NCBI GenBank assembly: GCA_013076295.1
Contig: RQOL01000861.1
Coordinates: 5,496,235 to 5,560,234 of the forward strand
Direction of reading: 5' to 3'
Length of the DNA stretch: 64,000 bases
DNA from: Sanderia malayensis
Taxonomy: Eukaryota > Cnidaria > Scyphozoa > Semaeostomeae > Pelagiidae
A model generated the notes under the pieces. That model saw only the letters and a program-made list of their open reading frames with translations. It was not told the origin of the DNA and ran no database searches. This document shows positions 21,481 to 31,959 of the stretch, piece after piece (position 1 is the first letter of the stretch; each line of letters opens with the position of its first letter). A program made the translations under genes and the position numbers.

Positions 21481-21796
21481 CGACAATGTACCTGTCGGCA
21501 GTGAGAGACTTTCATTTACAACACGTTTTTACTTGCAATTTGCAAGGTTTCTGTCGACAATATATATTCTTCGATCACTTTCACATTTCCGGGCTGCTTC
21601 AGGTGGAGACTGCACGTGATCTCGATAACAAAATGATATGGGCCATAATTTGCTCAGCACAATTGGATACAATTGAACATCTAATTTCACGCATTTCTCT
21701 ATACTCAATTCAAGTGATAACACTTGATATCACAAAAAATCGAGTAGCACATCAATAACCTATACTGATACAAATCAGTAAAGTATTAGGCTCAAC

Positions 21797-21950
21797 GGGG
21801 CCCCGCGTACCCCGTACAAGTCAATGGCAAGGCCTCGCGTACCTTATAAAAAGCCAGGGGCCTCGCGTACCCCATCGCAAAATATGTCAAAACAAAACGG
21901 GGCCTCGCGTACCCCGTTGCATTATGAGTCAGGGCCTCGCATACCCTTCC
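21797..21950 (+). repeat. five copies of a GC-rich 17-nt motif
   Basis: GGGGCCTCGCGTACCCC or close variants occur at about 21798, 21832, 21859, 21899 and 21935, spaced about 27-40 bp, in a local GC-rich island. Spacers differ, so this is not a simple tandem array. Confidence 0.8.
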
Positions 21951-22080
21951 CCTCTGCTCGCACTTCGTTCCTTGCAAATGCGTTTCCTACACCGCCCACA
22001 ATATCGTCGTTAACTGTTTTTAATTTATGTATAACATCATTTATATATTTACGTATTATTACCTAACAACTATGTTGTAA

Positions 22081-22160
22081 ATTATGATGATGATGATGAT
22101 GAAAATGATTTTGTTGAAAATTATGATTATGATGACTATTATGATGATGATGATGATTTA
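22081..22160 (+). repeat. (GAT)n microsatellite
   Basis: ATGATGATGATG runs at 22085-22101 and 22139-22157 with degenerate copies between. A similar ATT/ATA-rich run lies at 22286-22326. Confidence 0.9.
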
Positions 22161-22734
22161 AAGCATAACGCAATGGCTTGTTCTTGCGATTCTCTGCGGT
22201 ACGAGTGAATAATTAACTGTAACTTATCGTTTTCTGAAGATTTTATCTTTGAATTTTAAATTTTAGGTTCTTTTAGTTTTTTTAACTATTATTGTTATTA
22301 TTATAATGATTATTATTACTATTACTGTGCAATTGTATAAATCTTGAGAGCCATGTGCATATGACAATGAGTCAGAGCCATGTGACTATGTATGTTGCAA
22401 TCGTAAAGTGAGATTCAGATTGGTGATTTTGAGATACAAGCAAGGTTGTTGTCTTTATCTCTTCGTCTCTGTTCTGCCGAATCCGAATACGTTACATATG
22501 TATATTGCTATTTTTCTCTTTTAATTTTTGTATATTTTAGACAGGTCCTTGATTGATAACAGCACAGTGTTGCTGAACAAGCTTAACCTGTATAAATATG
22601 ATGCTATTATTATTATTATTTTTATCTGTGAACGTATTCCATTGCAGACAGAGCAAGGAAATTATGTGATTGGCTGCCGGCGTTATTGGCGCCAATGGCA
22701 ATTTTCAAGGCTCTGGAATTTGTGAACCATTGAC
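22161..22734. other. non-coding AT-rich stretch
   Basis: No frame with recognisable domains. Contains ATT-type microsatellite sequence at 22286-22326 and 22604-22622. Confidence 0.4.
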
Positions 22735-23125
22735 TTAATGCGAAGTGACCGTCTTGCATGATGTCCTGGGCTTTTGAAAGTAGGCGACAGCTTCAGCCTC
22801 TGCTTGAACACGATATAAGACCGATGTATAGCTTTTGCGATAAGTCAACAGCAACCGCATGTTGTTACTGTTGCAAATGCTCGAGAAGGACAACATCCAG
22901 TGCCATGGGGCTGCTGGTATGACCGAAAACGATTGTTGCATACGTGTAAACGCAAACTTCTTTCGTTGGATCGCTGTCTTTGTACAAGAGGAAGCGAGCG
23001 TAGGGTCGATCTGATTCCTTCAACTTGATGTTTATGAACACGCTTTGAATATCAGCGACAAAGGCGTATCGTGGAATGGGAAAACGTAGTAGTAACTTAA
23101 CGAGATCAATGAGGAGACAGGGGCC
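22735..23125 (-). pseudogene. BEL/Pao-like RT fragment
   Basis: The minus strand from about 23125 reads IDLVKLLLRFPIPRYAFVAD, then IQSVFINIKLKESDRPYARF, then TIVFGHTSSPMALDVVLLEHL, followed by stops. This is the RT palm start of a BEL/Pao-type pol (first Asp in FVADI, FGxxSSP block). The YVDD part is not preserved. It is not part of the larger BEL element next door, which has its own complete RT. Confidence 0.65.
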
Positions 23126-23270
23126 CGTATATGTACAAACAATAATTTAGGCTGACGTGGCCAGTATTGGCAGCAAATAAGATGCAAAGAGGTGTTGTTT
23201 CTAAATCTTTAAAGAAAAAAGTTTGGAACGTAATAGCACTCTGTTTTTAGCCAAGGTTGTTACAAATTAT

Positions 23271-23509
23271 TGTGGGGAATCTTCAGACGCCGCGCTCAGT
23301 TCCCAGAGACACTGAATGAATCTCACTCGATTTTATGTAATTATTATAATAAACACAACCAATAATTGATAAGAAAAACACAACCTTCCAGTCTTGTCCG
23401 ATTCCTAATCACATCACCCCCTCACATGACTTTTGTCTATATATATAAATCAATCACTTTATGTTGACAGCTATAGCTATGGTTACAAGATATAAGTCAT
23501 TTTCCGACA
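23271..23509 (-). repeat. 3' LTR of the BEL element
   Basis: On the minus strand it begins TGTCGGAAAATGACTT right after the purine run TGGGGGGAGAG and ends GATTCCCCACA. TG..CA ends, 239 bp. No partner in the window, so the borders rest on the tract and the ends. Confidence 0.65.
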
Positions 23510-23520
23510 CTCTCCCCCCA
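23510..23520 (-). other. polypurine tract of the BEL element
   Basis: TGGGGGGAGAG on the minus strand, next to the 3' LTR. Confidence 0.8.
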
Positions 23521-23551
23521 TTTGAGTGCGACGCAGCTCTTATGTGAGATT

Positions 23552-26500
23552 TTAGAGTTCTTCATCTTCGTTCAGTTGGATTCCCGTTATTTTGTTGAAT
23601 GCATCTTCTTTAGCTCCTCGACTTGCTCCACGTCTGGGTGCGAATTCCGCTGCAGTAGGGTTCAAACGGCTGCTGCTGAGATCTTGATCTTCGTTTTTGA
23701 TCTCTCCGCCAATCTCTAAGTTTGAAATCAGTTGCACTGGTCTTTCCACAATATATCCTGTGCCAGTTCTGATTTTATAACCTCTTGTTATGCCATCTCT
23801 TCCGGTAATTCTTCCTTCAACGCGCCCAATCCCCCACTGACTCTTTTGCTTTAAAGTGTCCTTAATCAGGACGACTGATCCGTTTGGAACATATATCTGT
23901 GCTGCTCCAGCTGGTCGCTTTCTTTCTTCCAAGGCTTTAAGGTATTCCTCTATGAAGCGCTTTCGTAATTGTAGGCGGCAACGATTCATATATCTGACAC
24001 GACGAGCCACTACTGTCTGTTCGCCTGAACTTGGCATTTGCTCCTCCAAGTTGGTAGCTGGTTGTCCTCTCAACAGGGTGTTTGGTGTTATAGCTGGTCT
24101 TTCGAAGTCTTCACCGAGATACGTGAGAGGTCTGTTGTTCATAAAGCATTCCACATCGAGGAGAGTTTCTTCAAACTCCGGTAGAGTTAGAAATGCCTTA
24201 CCTATCGCCTTTCCTAGTGCTGACTTCATCATCCCGACTAACCTTTCAAAGAATCCACCCCACCAAGGGGCACGTGACATGTTGAACGTCCAATTTATGC
24301 TCTGCGAAGCTAAGTAGTTTCCAACATCTTCATCTTGCTTCAAACTGTTCAACCATTTCTTTGCAGCAATGAAGGTTTTTGCATTGTCACTGACGATTCG
24401 CTGTGGCTTCCCTCTTCTTGCTACAAACTCTTTCAATGACCTTTTGAATTCTGTAGCCGTCATATCCTTGCAGGCCTTCAGGTGCACTGCTCTAGTGCTA
24501 GCACAAGTGAACAGCAGAACGTACACTTTCAATGTTTCCTTATTGGTGGATTTGCAGTAAAATGGGCCTGCATAGTCCACCCCTGTTGTGGCAAATGGGT
24601 CAGTGAACTCTACCCGGAACGTGGGTAGTGAAGCCATCTTCAGGGCTGGCATCCCCTTTGCTCTTCTCTTCCTGCAGCTGTTGCACTTATGACATACTGA
24701 TTTCACCATTTGTCGCAATCGAGGAATCCAATATTTCTGTCGTAAGGCTGCCATCGTTGCTTGTACTCCCCCATGCAGCGTAAGCCTGTGATAGTGCTCT
24801 ACTATCCTTGTCGCTAACAGCTGATGTCTGGAGATATAGATTGGGTTGTATCCCGGTACTCTTCCTTCGCATCGCCATACTCCTGTTTGGTCCTGTTTCA
24901 GGTCAAATGAGCAGGTCTTATCCTGGGTTTCTTGTGCCATCTTGATCCATGCATTCTCTGCAGTCGTTATTTCATCTGCTGATAACGGTCCACAAAGTTT
25001 ATGCTCGAGACGACAGTTGTCTGAGAATCGTTTCATCCAAGCAGTAATCCGACACAATTTCCAATAGCCGTACTTTTGTAGAATCCCGTTTGTCCACTCC
25101 TGCTGCTCTGTGTTCACCTCGTTGGCTGTTGCGAGGAGCGTTTTCTCGGTTTGCTTTGGTATAATCTCAGCAACCGCTTCTCTCGTTTGAGTAATCTCCG
25201 GTTGATTTGGCCAAAATTCTTCATTGATGAGCCAGTCTGGTCCTTTGAGCCAAAATTCATCAAGTTTAGCAGGAGGTATCCCTCTGGTACCAAGATCGCT
25301 TGGGTTCTCTTTGGTGGGGACATGGTGCCACACCCATTTACCCAAGTCTTGAATTGCACGTACACGATTCCGTACGTATACCGACCAAGTTCCTTTACTT
25401 GCAAGCCAATAGAGAACTGTCATACTGTCAGACCACATATGACACTCTTGAATTGAGTAAGTGCTCAGAGCTCCCTTCACGTGGCTTACCAGCTTGGCTA
25501 GCATATGAGCAGCAAAGAGCTCCAGTCTTGGAATGGAGGTATCCTTCGGCGCAATGCGTGATTTGGACACCAGTAAATTCTGACTAGCTGTCCCATCAGA
25601 GTTCTTGACTGATACATAAACGGCTGCACATATCGCTAATTTGCTCGCGTCTGCAAAGCCATGTATTATGAATTCATTTATACCATTGTCTGCAACATAT
25701 CTCGGTATTGTAATATGATCACAGTTCTTTAATCCTTTGATCCATTGATTCCATCGCTTGCTAAGATCTTCAGGCACTGGTTCGTCCCATGTCACTTTCC
25801 TGAGGCATAGTTCACTGAACAGAATCTTTGCCGTTATCATTACAGGCGCAACCCACCCGTGCAAATCGTAGACACTGTTGATCGAAGCTAAAACTTTCCT
25901 CTTAGTTATTGGTCCATTTGTTTCACTGAGAGGACTAAAGTTGACTTTAACTGTGTCTTCTGTTTTGTTCCATGGTATTCCCAGAATCTTTGTCGTCGTA
26001 TTCTGGCTATCCTCTTGATTGAGTATCTGTTCTTTGTTTTGAACGGGACCAGTCTCCAGAGCATTCACGTTACTATGCCACTTATGAAGGGTAAAGCCCC
26101 CTTTATTCATTATTTCCGTTGATTCGACTTTAAACTTCTCAAGCTCTTGGAGAGAATCAGTCCCATACTGTATGTCGTCCACATACGTATCGAGCAGCAA
26201 CGCCTTCGCTGTTTCCGGGTACTTGGTTAAGTAGTCCGACACATGTTTCTGTAATGTTGCTCCCAAGATGTAAGGGCTTGAAGCTGCCCCAAAAATTACT
26301 CTTGTAAATCTGTATTCAGCTGGCTTCCTTTCTTCAAGATTGTTGTACCACATGATTCGTTGTGCATCACGATCTGCTTCATCAATGCGTATCTGAAGAA
26401 AGGCCTTTTTTATGTCTCCCATAATGCAGTACCTTTTCATCCTATTCCTTAAAATGATGTCAAATAGTAATGGCTGTAGCGATGGCCCGGTCTCAAGGCA

Positions 26501-26776
26501 GTCGTTGAGAGATGGTTGATACTCGCTCTGTTTCGCTGAACAGTCATAAACTATTCTCAGCTTGGTAGTCTCTGCACCCTCTCTGAACACTGGCTGATGA
26601 GGGATGTAGTGTACAACTTCTCCAGTCGGAGTATCTGGGGTCTTCTCAAGTACTTCTTTCTTAATCTGCTCTTGCATAATGTCATCGTAGTCTGCCAGCT
26701 TCCCTATCTTCTGCAATCGACGTATTGTGTTCAGCAGCCTTTTCTCTGCAAGTGCCTTGTTGTTTGGTAAGCTCAT
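23552..26776 (-). CDS. pol: BEL/Pao Pol (RT-RNase H-integrase)
   Basis: 1,074 codons open from ATG at 26776. RT: VHYIPHQPVFRE near residue 50, MGDIKKAFLQI (first Asp) near 120, FGAASSPYILGATLQ near 160, YVDDIQYG near 197. RNase H: HGFADASKLAICAAVYVS near 372. Integrase: zinc finger LHGGVQATM ... CHKCNSC at about 665-702, core TTGVDYAGPFY near 730, IVSDNAKTF near 793, and APWWGGFFERLVG with the catalytic Glu near 838; then the BEL-typical tail with FMNNRPLTYLGED. It would make cDNA and integrate it. Only a TGA separates it from the protease frame upstream, in the same frame; TGG to TGA is the likely change. Full length and open otherwise. Confidence 0.92.
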   Translation of the reverse strand: MSLPNNKALAEKRLLNTIRRLQKIGKLADYDDIMQEQIKKEVLEKTPDTPTGEVVHYIPHQPVFREGAETTKLRIVYDCSAKQSEYQPSLNDCLETGPSLQPLLFDIILRNRMKRYCIMGDIKKAFLQIRIDEADRDAQRIMWYNNLEERKPAEYRFTRVIFGAASSPYILGATLQKHVSDYLTKYPETAKALLLDTYVDDIQYGTDSLQELEKFKVESTEIMNKGGFTLHKWHSNVNALETGPVQNKEQILNQEDSQNTTTKILGIPWNKTEDTVKVNFSPLSETNGPITKRKVLASINSVYDLHGWVAPVMITAKILFSELCLRKVTWDEPVPEDLSKRWNQWIKGLKNCDHITIPRYVADNGINEFIIHGFADASKLAICAAVYVSVKNSDGTASQNLLVSKSRIAPKDTSIPRLELFAAHMLAKLVSHVKGALSTYSIQECHMWSDSMTVLYWLASKGTWSVYVRNRVRAIQDLGKWVWHHVPTKENPSDLGTRGIPPAKLDEFWLKGPDWLINEEFWPNQPEITQTREAVAEIIPKQTEKTLLATANEVNTEQQEWTNGILQKYGYWKLCRITAWMKRFSDNCRLEHKLCGPLSADEITTAENAWIKMAQETQDKTCSFDLKQDQTGVWRCEGRVPGYNPIYISRHQLLATRIVEHYHRLTLHGGVQATMAALRQKYWIPRLRQMVKSVCHKCNSCRKRRAKGMPALKMASLPTFRVEFTDPFATTGVDYAGPFYCKSTNKETLKVYVLLFTCASTRAVHLKACKDMTATEFKRSLKEFVARRGKPQRIVSDNAKTFIAAKKWLNSLKQDEDVGNYLASQSINWTFNMSRAPWWGGFFERLVGMMKSALGKAIGKAFLTLPEFEETLLDVECFMNNRPLTYLGEDFERPAITPNTLLRGQPATNLEEQMPSSGEQTVVARRVRYMNRCRLQLRKRFIEEYLKALEERKRPAGAAQIYVPNGSVVLIKDTLKQKSQWGIGRVEGRITGRDGITRGYKIRTGTGYIVERPVQLISNLEIGGEIKNEDQDLSSSRLNPTAAEFAPRRGASRGAKEDAFNKITGIQLNEDEEL

Positions 26777-26788
26777 ACGATCAGTCTT

Positions 26789-27871
26789 TCATGGCAGTCT
26801 TGTTTCATAGAAGTTCTCTTTGCTTTTGAGGAGATTGCTCGTAAAGCTCTCGTGGAACTCCTGCTCGTGGCCTGGTTCTTCAAATCCAAGAATGTCTAGC
26901 GAACAGAGTCTCTCGAACTCTGTTTTACTCGAGTTGAGAAAGAAACTCTTCTCTGCAGCTGACGAATCAGAACCAAGCCTCCCATATAGCATCCAACCCA
27001 GCATTGTGAACTCTGCACCTGGATCACAGTCTGGATTGTCTCCAAGCACTGGTTGTTCTGTTGTTCGAATCCTCTGGTAGTCCGCAGCCCCCAATATGAC
27101 GTGTATTGGAAGCTGTTTCGCTGTCGTTGCTTCATCGCTGAATTCCAACCTCTTCAGTCTTCTGAATCTTTGCTTCAATTTCCTCACTTCTGGATTTGGC
27201 AAATAAGTTAGAACTCCCTTATCGGCATTGATACAATTAACATCAAAATTGAAATCATCTCTCACCAAGGACTTGATGTTGACGTTGTAGATCTCCACTT
27301 GCCTTGTCACCGTCCCATACATTTGCTCAATGCACCTGGTTTCTGTGCGAGCCGGTTTCAATGATAGCTTCGATATCAGGTCCGAGCATACATAGGAGCT
27401 ACTCGCCCCTGTGTCAATCAATATACGGGCCTCTTGTCCGTTGACGTTTGCCATTAAAGTTGCATGGATTGTCCGGGTTTCTCTACTTGATGCACTCATG
27501 TTTTTCTCTGAACCTTGTGTAGGCACTGTTGTCTCCTGTTTCTCACATATAGACGTGTGATGTTTCTGCCCACACTTTGTATAGCATCTAGAGTAGCAAT
27601 TTGAGGTGGAATGTCCAGCTCCCGTACAGTTATAGCAGAGTTTCTTGCTCTTCAAGATCTCTCTTCGACTGGCTATGCTTAAGACCGTTGTACAGTCCAC
27701 ACTTTTATGTTGGCCATTTCCACAATACACACATCCTCCGAAGTTTCTTCTGCTACGCTGTCCATTGCCTAGAAGCATCTTGTCTCTTTGCTGAGATCTC
27801 TCTCGGTTTCCAAAGCTTCTATCAATATTCTCTCCAGACATCAATGGATTTCGCTCAACATACTTTCGCAA
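26789..27871 (-). CDS. BEL/Pao zinc-knuckle and aspartic protease part
   Basis: 360 codons. Cys/His clusters CVYCGNGQHKSVDC, CYNCTGAGHSTSNC and CGQKHHTSIC near residues 47-110 are nucleic-acid-binding knuckles of Gag; LIDTGASSSYV near residue 150 is the protease active site; VILGAADYQRI and GWMLYGRLG near 260-300 are the conserved protease-domain blocks seen in this family. The frame ends at TGA 26789-26791, and pol continues in the same frame a few codons later. At its start the frame overlaps the Gag frame with a one-base shift near 27871, probably a mutation. Confidence 0.88.
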   Translation of the reverse strand: MRKYVERNPLMSGENIDRSFGNRERSQQRDKMLLGNGQRSRRNFGGCVYCGNGQHKSVDCTTVLSIASRREILKSKKLCYNCTGAGHSTSNCYSRCYTKCGQKHHTSICEKQETTVPTQGSEKNMSASSRETRTIHATLMANVNGQEARILIDTGASSSYVCSDLISKLSLKPARTETRCIEQMYGTVTRQVEIYNVNIKSLVRDDFNFDVNCINADKGVLTYLPNPEVRKLKQRFRRLKRLEFSDEATTAKQLPIHVILGAADYQRIRTTEQPVLGDNPDCDPGAEFTMLGWMLYGRLGSDSSAAEKSFFLNSSKTEFERLCSLDILGFEEPGHEQEFHESFTSNLLKSKENFYETRLP

Positions 27872-28540
27872 ATTCTCTGTAATGTCTTCCAGTTGCCACT
27901 CCTCCCAGTCATCATCAGCCGAGCCAAAATCTCCCTGACTGGCCCAAGTTTATCCAATAGAGTGTACACTGTACTTTGGGCTGAATCTAATTTCTTGAGT
28001 GTTGCAAGCGTTCGCACTGTACGAGAAAGCTTGTTGTAAAATTCATGAACACTCGCTGTTTTATGAATGTTTGTGATCTGATGGAGATTCTCTATTTCTT
28101 TTATCAGTGCCTTGTGGACCTTAGAGTCCTTTCCATATGTTGAAACCAATATTCTCTTTGCTTCTTCGTACCCGTCTACTGAATGGGGAAGCCCCAGAAT
28201 ATCCTGTCTAGGTTTTCCTTTTGTTAGCTCAATCAGGTAGTGGAACTTGCTGATCTCTGATGTGTTTTTGCTCATTTCTTGTATATAAGAAAAGTTGTCA
28301 AAGCAGTAATGCATTTCAACTGGTTCAGGAAAGATATTTTGTTTGGCGTTTTCCATGAAAATGTTTTGGTTTTTAGAGGGACTTGGGAATAAGCCGGTAA
28401 TTTGCAGCTCAAAACATTCCTGTAAATTTTTGATAGAACTTGCTTTACACTCATTGAGGGTTTGGCTTTGTCCATTTGCGAAGCCTTTTGCATTGACATA
28501 GCAATTTATTTGTTGATAGCAGGACTTGCAAAAGTAACGT
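27841..28540 (-). pseudogene. gag: BEL/Pao Gag, N-terminal part cut
   Basis: Open to 28356 from an internal ATG, with the same frame open further up to about 28540. Blocks FHYLIELTKGKPRQDILGLP and YEEAKRILVSTYGKDSKVHK are the usual BEL Gag capsid segment (DUF1759-like). It runs out of frame with the zinc-knuckle part at 27841-27871. The normal Gag start and 5' LTR are absent. Confidence 0.75.
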
Positions 28541-28997
28541 TTCGAAAACTCTTACTTTTTCAACCATTTGAATTCACTAGTTCTGCATCTTCAACCAGAG
28601 AAATCTGAAAAATCCTCCTTGCCGTGTACACAACTCAACAATTTATGAAACAAGTTTGCTGCTTAAATTTCGATACGTTCCTTCTTTAAAGACCTTACAA
28701 GCAGATAACACTCTTCTGAGAATTTAACTTCTCTCAATGACTAACTAAACAGTCAATTCATAAACAACCTTAAATCATCCGTAACTCAATCTCTAAATCT
28801 CTAACGAACTCTCATTACAATAGGCGAGTCTTAATGAATTATGCCAGCGGAAATCACAATATATAAAAAATCAACATTTAGTGATCACTAAGCAAAACAA
28901 CAAGATCAATATATTAGTAACTGTCAACATAGTTCCATCATTGATTACCACAAGACGTAGATTTTGTCTCTAACACCTGTAGGTGAGAGAGAGTCCA
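28541..28997. other. non-coding stretch with one copy of a 116-bp repeat
   Basis: Between the Gag break and the third BEL remnant. No frame recognised. Contains the 116-bp unit 28817-28932 that recurs inverted at 30698-30813. Confidence 0.5.
28817..28932 (+). repeat. 116-bp repeat, copy A
   Basis: Begins ACAATAGGCGAGTC and ends AACTGTCAACATAG. Copy B at 30698-30813 is the exact inverse over all 116 bp, with sharp ends on both sides. Confidence 0.95.
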
Positions 28998-29151
28998 GTG
29001 AAACACAGGGACTCAATGTAATGAGTCTAGTTTACAGCGGTAACAATAGAAGGGTTTCTCGTGTTGTCAACGGACCGGATAAAACGTATCTGAATGCGGA
29101 TTCTTAAACAAAAGGTCGTGCGGGATCTTGTAAAACGTTTCTGAGAAATCG
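28998..29151 (-). pseudogene. third BEL-like protease, distal part
   Basis: Minus strand left of the TTAA composite reads ESAFRYVLSGPL, the block that follows LLGAD in BEL/Pao protease domains. The matching proximal part, ending LLGAD, lies at 35013-35264 on the other side of the composite. In-frame stops are present. See the TTAA composite for the junction. Confidence 0.6.
29010..29030. repeat. palindromic motif GACTCAATGTAATGAGTC
   Basis: Six-base arms around ATGTAA. Related hairpins stand at about 4229-4248 and 11966-11985 at the two ends of the RT element. Confidence 0.6.
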
Positions 29152-29330
29152 TTAAAGTGCCCCTACACCTTATTTTTTTATTCTTTATATCGATAAAACT
29201 TTCTTCGCTGATTTCAGATCCGAAAATAGTATTTAAATCTGACGTCTAGTTAACCAGTTATAACGTGGGGAAGTGTAGATGTTTCGTCATTTTCGCCATT
29301 TTTCGTGGTCAACTTTTAGGACTGGGATGT

Positions 29331-29354
29331 ACCTACTATGACATCATAGTTGGT
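29331..29354. repeat. near-perfect palindrome
   Basis: ACCTACTATGA, 2-nt loop CA, and its inverse with one mismatch. The same palindrome, longer, occurs at 31960-31993; sequences next to both (CTGCTCGTTGTGCTCAGTGG and surroundings) are inverted copies, so two copies of one element end seem fused here. Confidence 0.75.
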
Positions 29355-30112
29355 GCCATTGGTGCCCCGTTCATTTTCCCGTACTGAAGCAACAAATCCG
29401 ACATCAATTTTCTCGCACACGATGAGCTTGATATTTGATTTTTTGACTTTGATGATTAGAAACAGGTCGGCGCATTATGACGTTGAAAATTGAAAGGCTT
29501 GCGATGAGTTTGCAGCTGTGGGGAGGAATTACAAAATTCCCATGTAGTGACTGCTCGTTGTGCTCAGTGGAGGAGGGCGTGGGCCGTGCAATGTTAAAAC
29601 TGTACGGGAACGGGGATGCCAAGAAGAGCATCAAAACATGATAAAACTGAGAAAATATGCCATATCGATGTGTTTTGCTAGCCCATGGAAATACACCCGA
29701 TAAATCAAAATTTGTATGGCTTCACAAAATTCTGCTTTATCAGGATGATCGCCCTAAAACTGTGAGGAGGAGATGGATAGATTTCATCAAAACGACGGAA
29801 GAAATTCTATGGACGCATCATCATGAATGACATAAGTCAAACAACAAAGCGCAATAATTTCGGTACAATAACGAAATTCATGTGTAGTAATAAGGAATTT
29901 TGTTGCAGATTTTCTACACTTGCTGTTCCAAATGAAAATCGAATCGTTTCAAGCTTCTTCAAACCCCAAAGGTTTAGACTGACACGGATATGATGGCCTA
30001 AATTATTGCGTATATTGAATTTTGATATACACTTTTGCTTCATCACATACACAACAAAAAGATAATAATTCAGATCCAGTCAAATGCCCAGAAAGTTTTC
30101 TTTCAACATTTC

Positions 30113-30593
30113 TGTAGGAATTATCGCAATAAACCTACCGCACTAATTCTTAAATGAACAGAACAACTCTTAGAGAAAGGCAATCATACGTTTTCACAAT
30201 TTTTCTTCAATAAACTCAAACGTACATCATGAAAATCTCTCTCAAATTCAACTCATACATGAAAATTCATTTTACATGCCTTTATAATGACAAGCAAGGA
30301 ACTTCTAAAATACTCTAACCAATCACAAGTAAGTTTAACTATATTCGGACCAATGAAAATACAGAATTAAAATACGTAGGTTAACACGAATGCAATAGCG
30401 AAGTTTCTAGAACGTTAATGACTAATGTTTCTGACTAATACCTTATTGCTTAATTTCCTAACTCGGCATCAAAACGAGGTTTTTACGTAAATCACAGTTT
30501 CTTAAGGTTAAAATAACACGTGTTCAAACAAACATTAAAGCACGGACAAAATAAAGGAACGCCACTGATAGCGCGTGTGGAGATTCCCCAACA
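30113..30593 (-). repeat. solo LTR, probably BEL/Pao type
   Basis: 481 bp with ends TGTAGGAATT and GATTCCCCAACA (TG..CA) and a 5-bp duplication ATTTC on both sides (30108-30112 and 30594-30598). No internal genes, so it is a solo LTR from recombination. On the minus strand it begins TGTTGGGGAATCTCCACAC; orientation inferred from that start. Confidence 0.85.
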
Positions 30594-30697
30594 ATTTCTT
30601 TTCTTGCTTACATCTCTTTCATAGCTTTCAGCGAAAAAGTTCTCAGCCAAATGGGATCAAATGCATCAGGTTTCTCCTTCATCGGTATCACGGTATC

Positions 30698-30813
30698 CTA
30701 TGTTGACAGTTACTAATATATTGATCTTGTTGTTTTGCTTAGTGATCACTAAATGTTGATTTTTTATATATTGTGATTTCCGCTGGCATAATTCATTAAG
30801 ACTCGCCTATTGT
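30698..30813 (-). repeat. 116-bp repeat, copy B
   Basis: Exact inverted copy of 28817-28932. It ends precisely where the truncated LINE begins. Confidence 0.95.
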
Positions 30814-31673
30814 GTACACATATATCGGAAACTTGCAAAAAGGCTGCTGCTCAGCTAAATGCTCTGAAACGATTAAAATCTTTTATTGGTTTTGAAGAAA
30901 AGAAAATTTTAGTGCAGAGTTTTATTTTCTCTAATTTCAACTACTGTCCCCTGGTCTGGCATTTTTCAAGTGCTAAATCAATCGCAAAAATTGAGAAAAT
31001 ACAAGAAAGGTCGCTGAGGTTTTTGTATAGTGATAACGAATCTTCTTATGAACATCTACTGATGAAATCAGAAAAATGCACTATGCATATTTCCCGTTTG
31101 AAAACCCTTTGTTGTGAGATATATAAGACCTTGAATGAATTAAACCCACGCTTTATGAAGGATATTTTCAAACATAAAACAAATTTATCTGGTCGTTCTC
31201 AAAGAAATCCTTATGATTTGTCTCATCATAGACCTAACCAAGTCACTTTTGGCTCAAATAGTCTTAAAGCCCTAGGACCAAAAATATGGAATAACTTACC
31301 AACGGAAATGAAATCCGCAGAAAATATTGCAAATTTTAAATGTTTGATGAAAAACTGGGACGGAATTAGATGTAACTGCAATGTATGTCAGTTTGATACA
31401 TGTGGTTGACTGGGCATATCACATTAGTAAATAAAATGCGGGTGTACATTCTGAAGGGGTATAATTTTATCAAGTGTATATAAAACGGTAAAAATTTGTC
31501 AGTTATATGTAATGTATTTAAGGGGTTATGTAGATTTCTTGGGGAGGGTTGTATTTAATTAAATTTTAGTATGTAGATATTCAAATTAGATTAGTTTCTT
31601 AATTTTTGTTAATTATGAAGCTAGGTATATATTTCGAATTAAAATAAGGCGACAAACAAACAAACAAACAAAA
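30814..31673 (+). mobile_element. 5'-truncated LINE with (ACAA)n tail
   Basis: Contains the RT C-terminus (30810-31409) and ends in a microsatellite ACAAACAAACAAACAAAC at 31652-31673, the 3' tail of several LINE clades. Truncated at its 5' end, where a 116-bp templated piece is attached. Confidence 0.8.
30820..31409 (+). pseudogene. LINE RT C-terminal (thumb and tail) fragment
   Basis: About 196 codons. Blocks: QLNALKRLKSFIGFEEKKIL, IFSNFNYCPLVWHF, KIEKIQERSLRFLY, and near the end FGSNSLKALGPKIWNNLP with a terminal Cys pattern (CNCNVCQFDTC). These are the usual C-terminal region of LINE RTs in marine invertebrates. The RT catalytic core is missing because of 5' truncation. The frame itself is open to its TGA, so the copy is fairly young. 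Confidence 0.85.
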
Positions 31674-31959
31674 CACTATCAACGGTCTGCTTTGCTCTAC
31701 GATACGATCAATCCTATCCCCTTGCCATCTTCGCATTCCTCGGCATCGGCACTGCAATCCCTACTGTCACGAACTACTATCCGACTAAGAATGTTAATTT
31801 ATGGAAACTTTCTATTCGATTCTGATCACCAAAATTGCACAAATACCCACGAATACACATAACGAGACACGACAAAAGCGCAACACAAACACTATTTATT
31901 ATACTGAATGTAGGCCTACGCCCTCCGCCACTGAGCACAACGAGCAGCCACTACATTGG

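Larger units (their letters stand above)
23271..28540 (-). mobile_element. BEL/Pao element, 3' LTR present, 5' end missing
   Basis: Minus orientation. Components: 3' LTR 23271-23509, polypurine tract, long pol (RT-RNase H-IN), protease with zinc knuckles, and Gag. Upstream of about 28540 Gag homology stops and no second copy of the LTR is present, so the element lost its 5' end. One in-frame TGA and one frameshift also break it. Confidence 0.85.

Noticed and set aside
22081..22330. Asp/Glu-rich coding repeat from GAT units
   Set aside because: Stops in all frames nearby; simple microsatellite.
23271..30593. TIR pair GGGGAATCT at 23271 and 30581 as ends of one large element
   Set aside because: Each is explained separately: one ends an LTR next to a polypurine tract, the other ends a solo LTR with its own ATTTC duplication.
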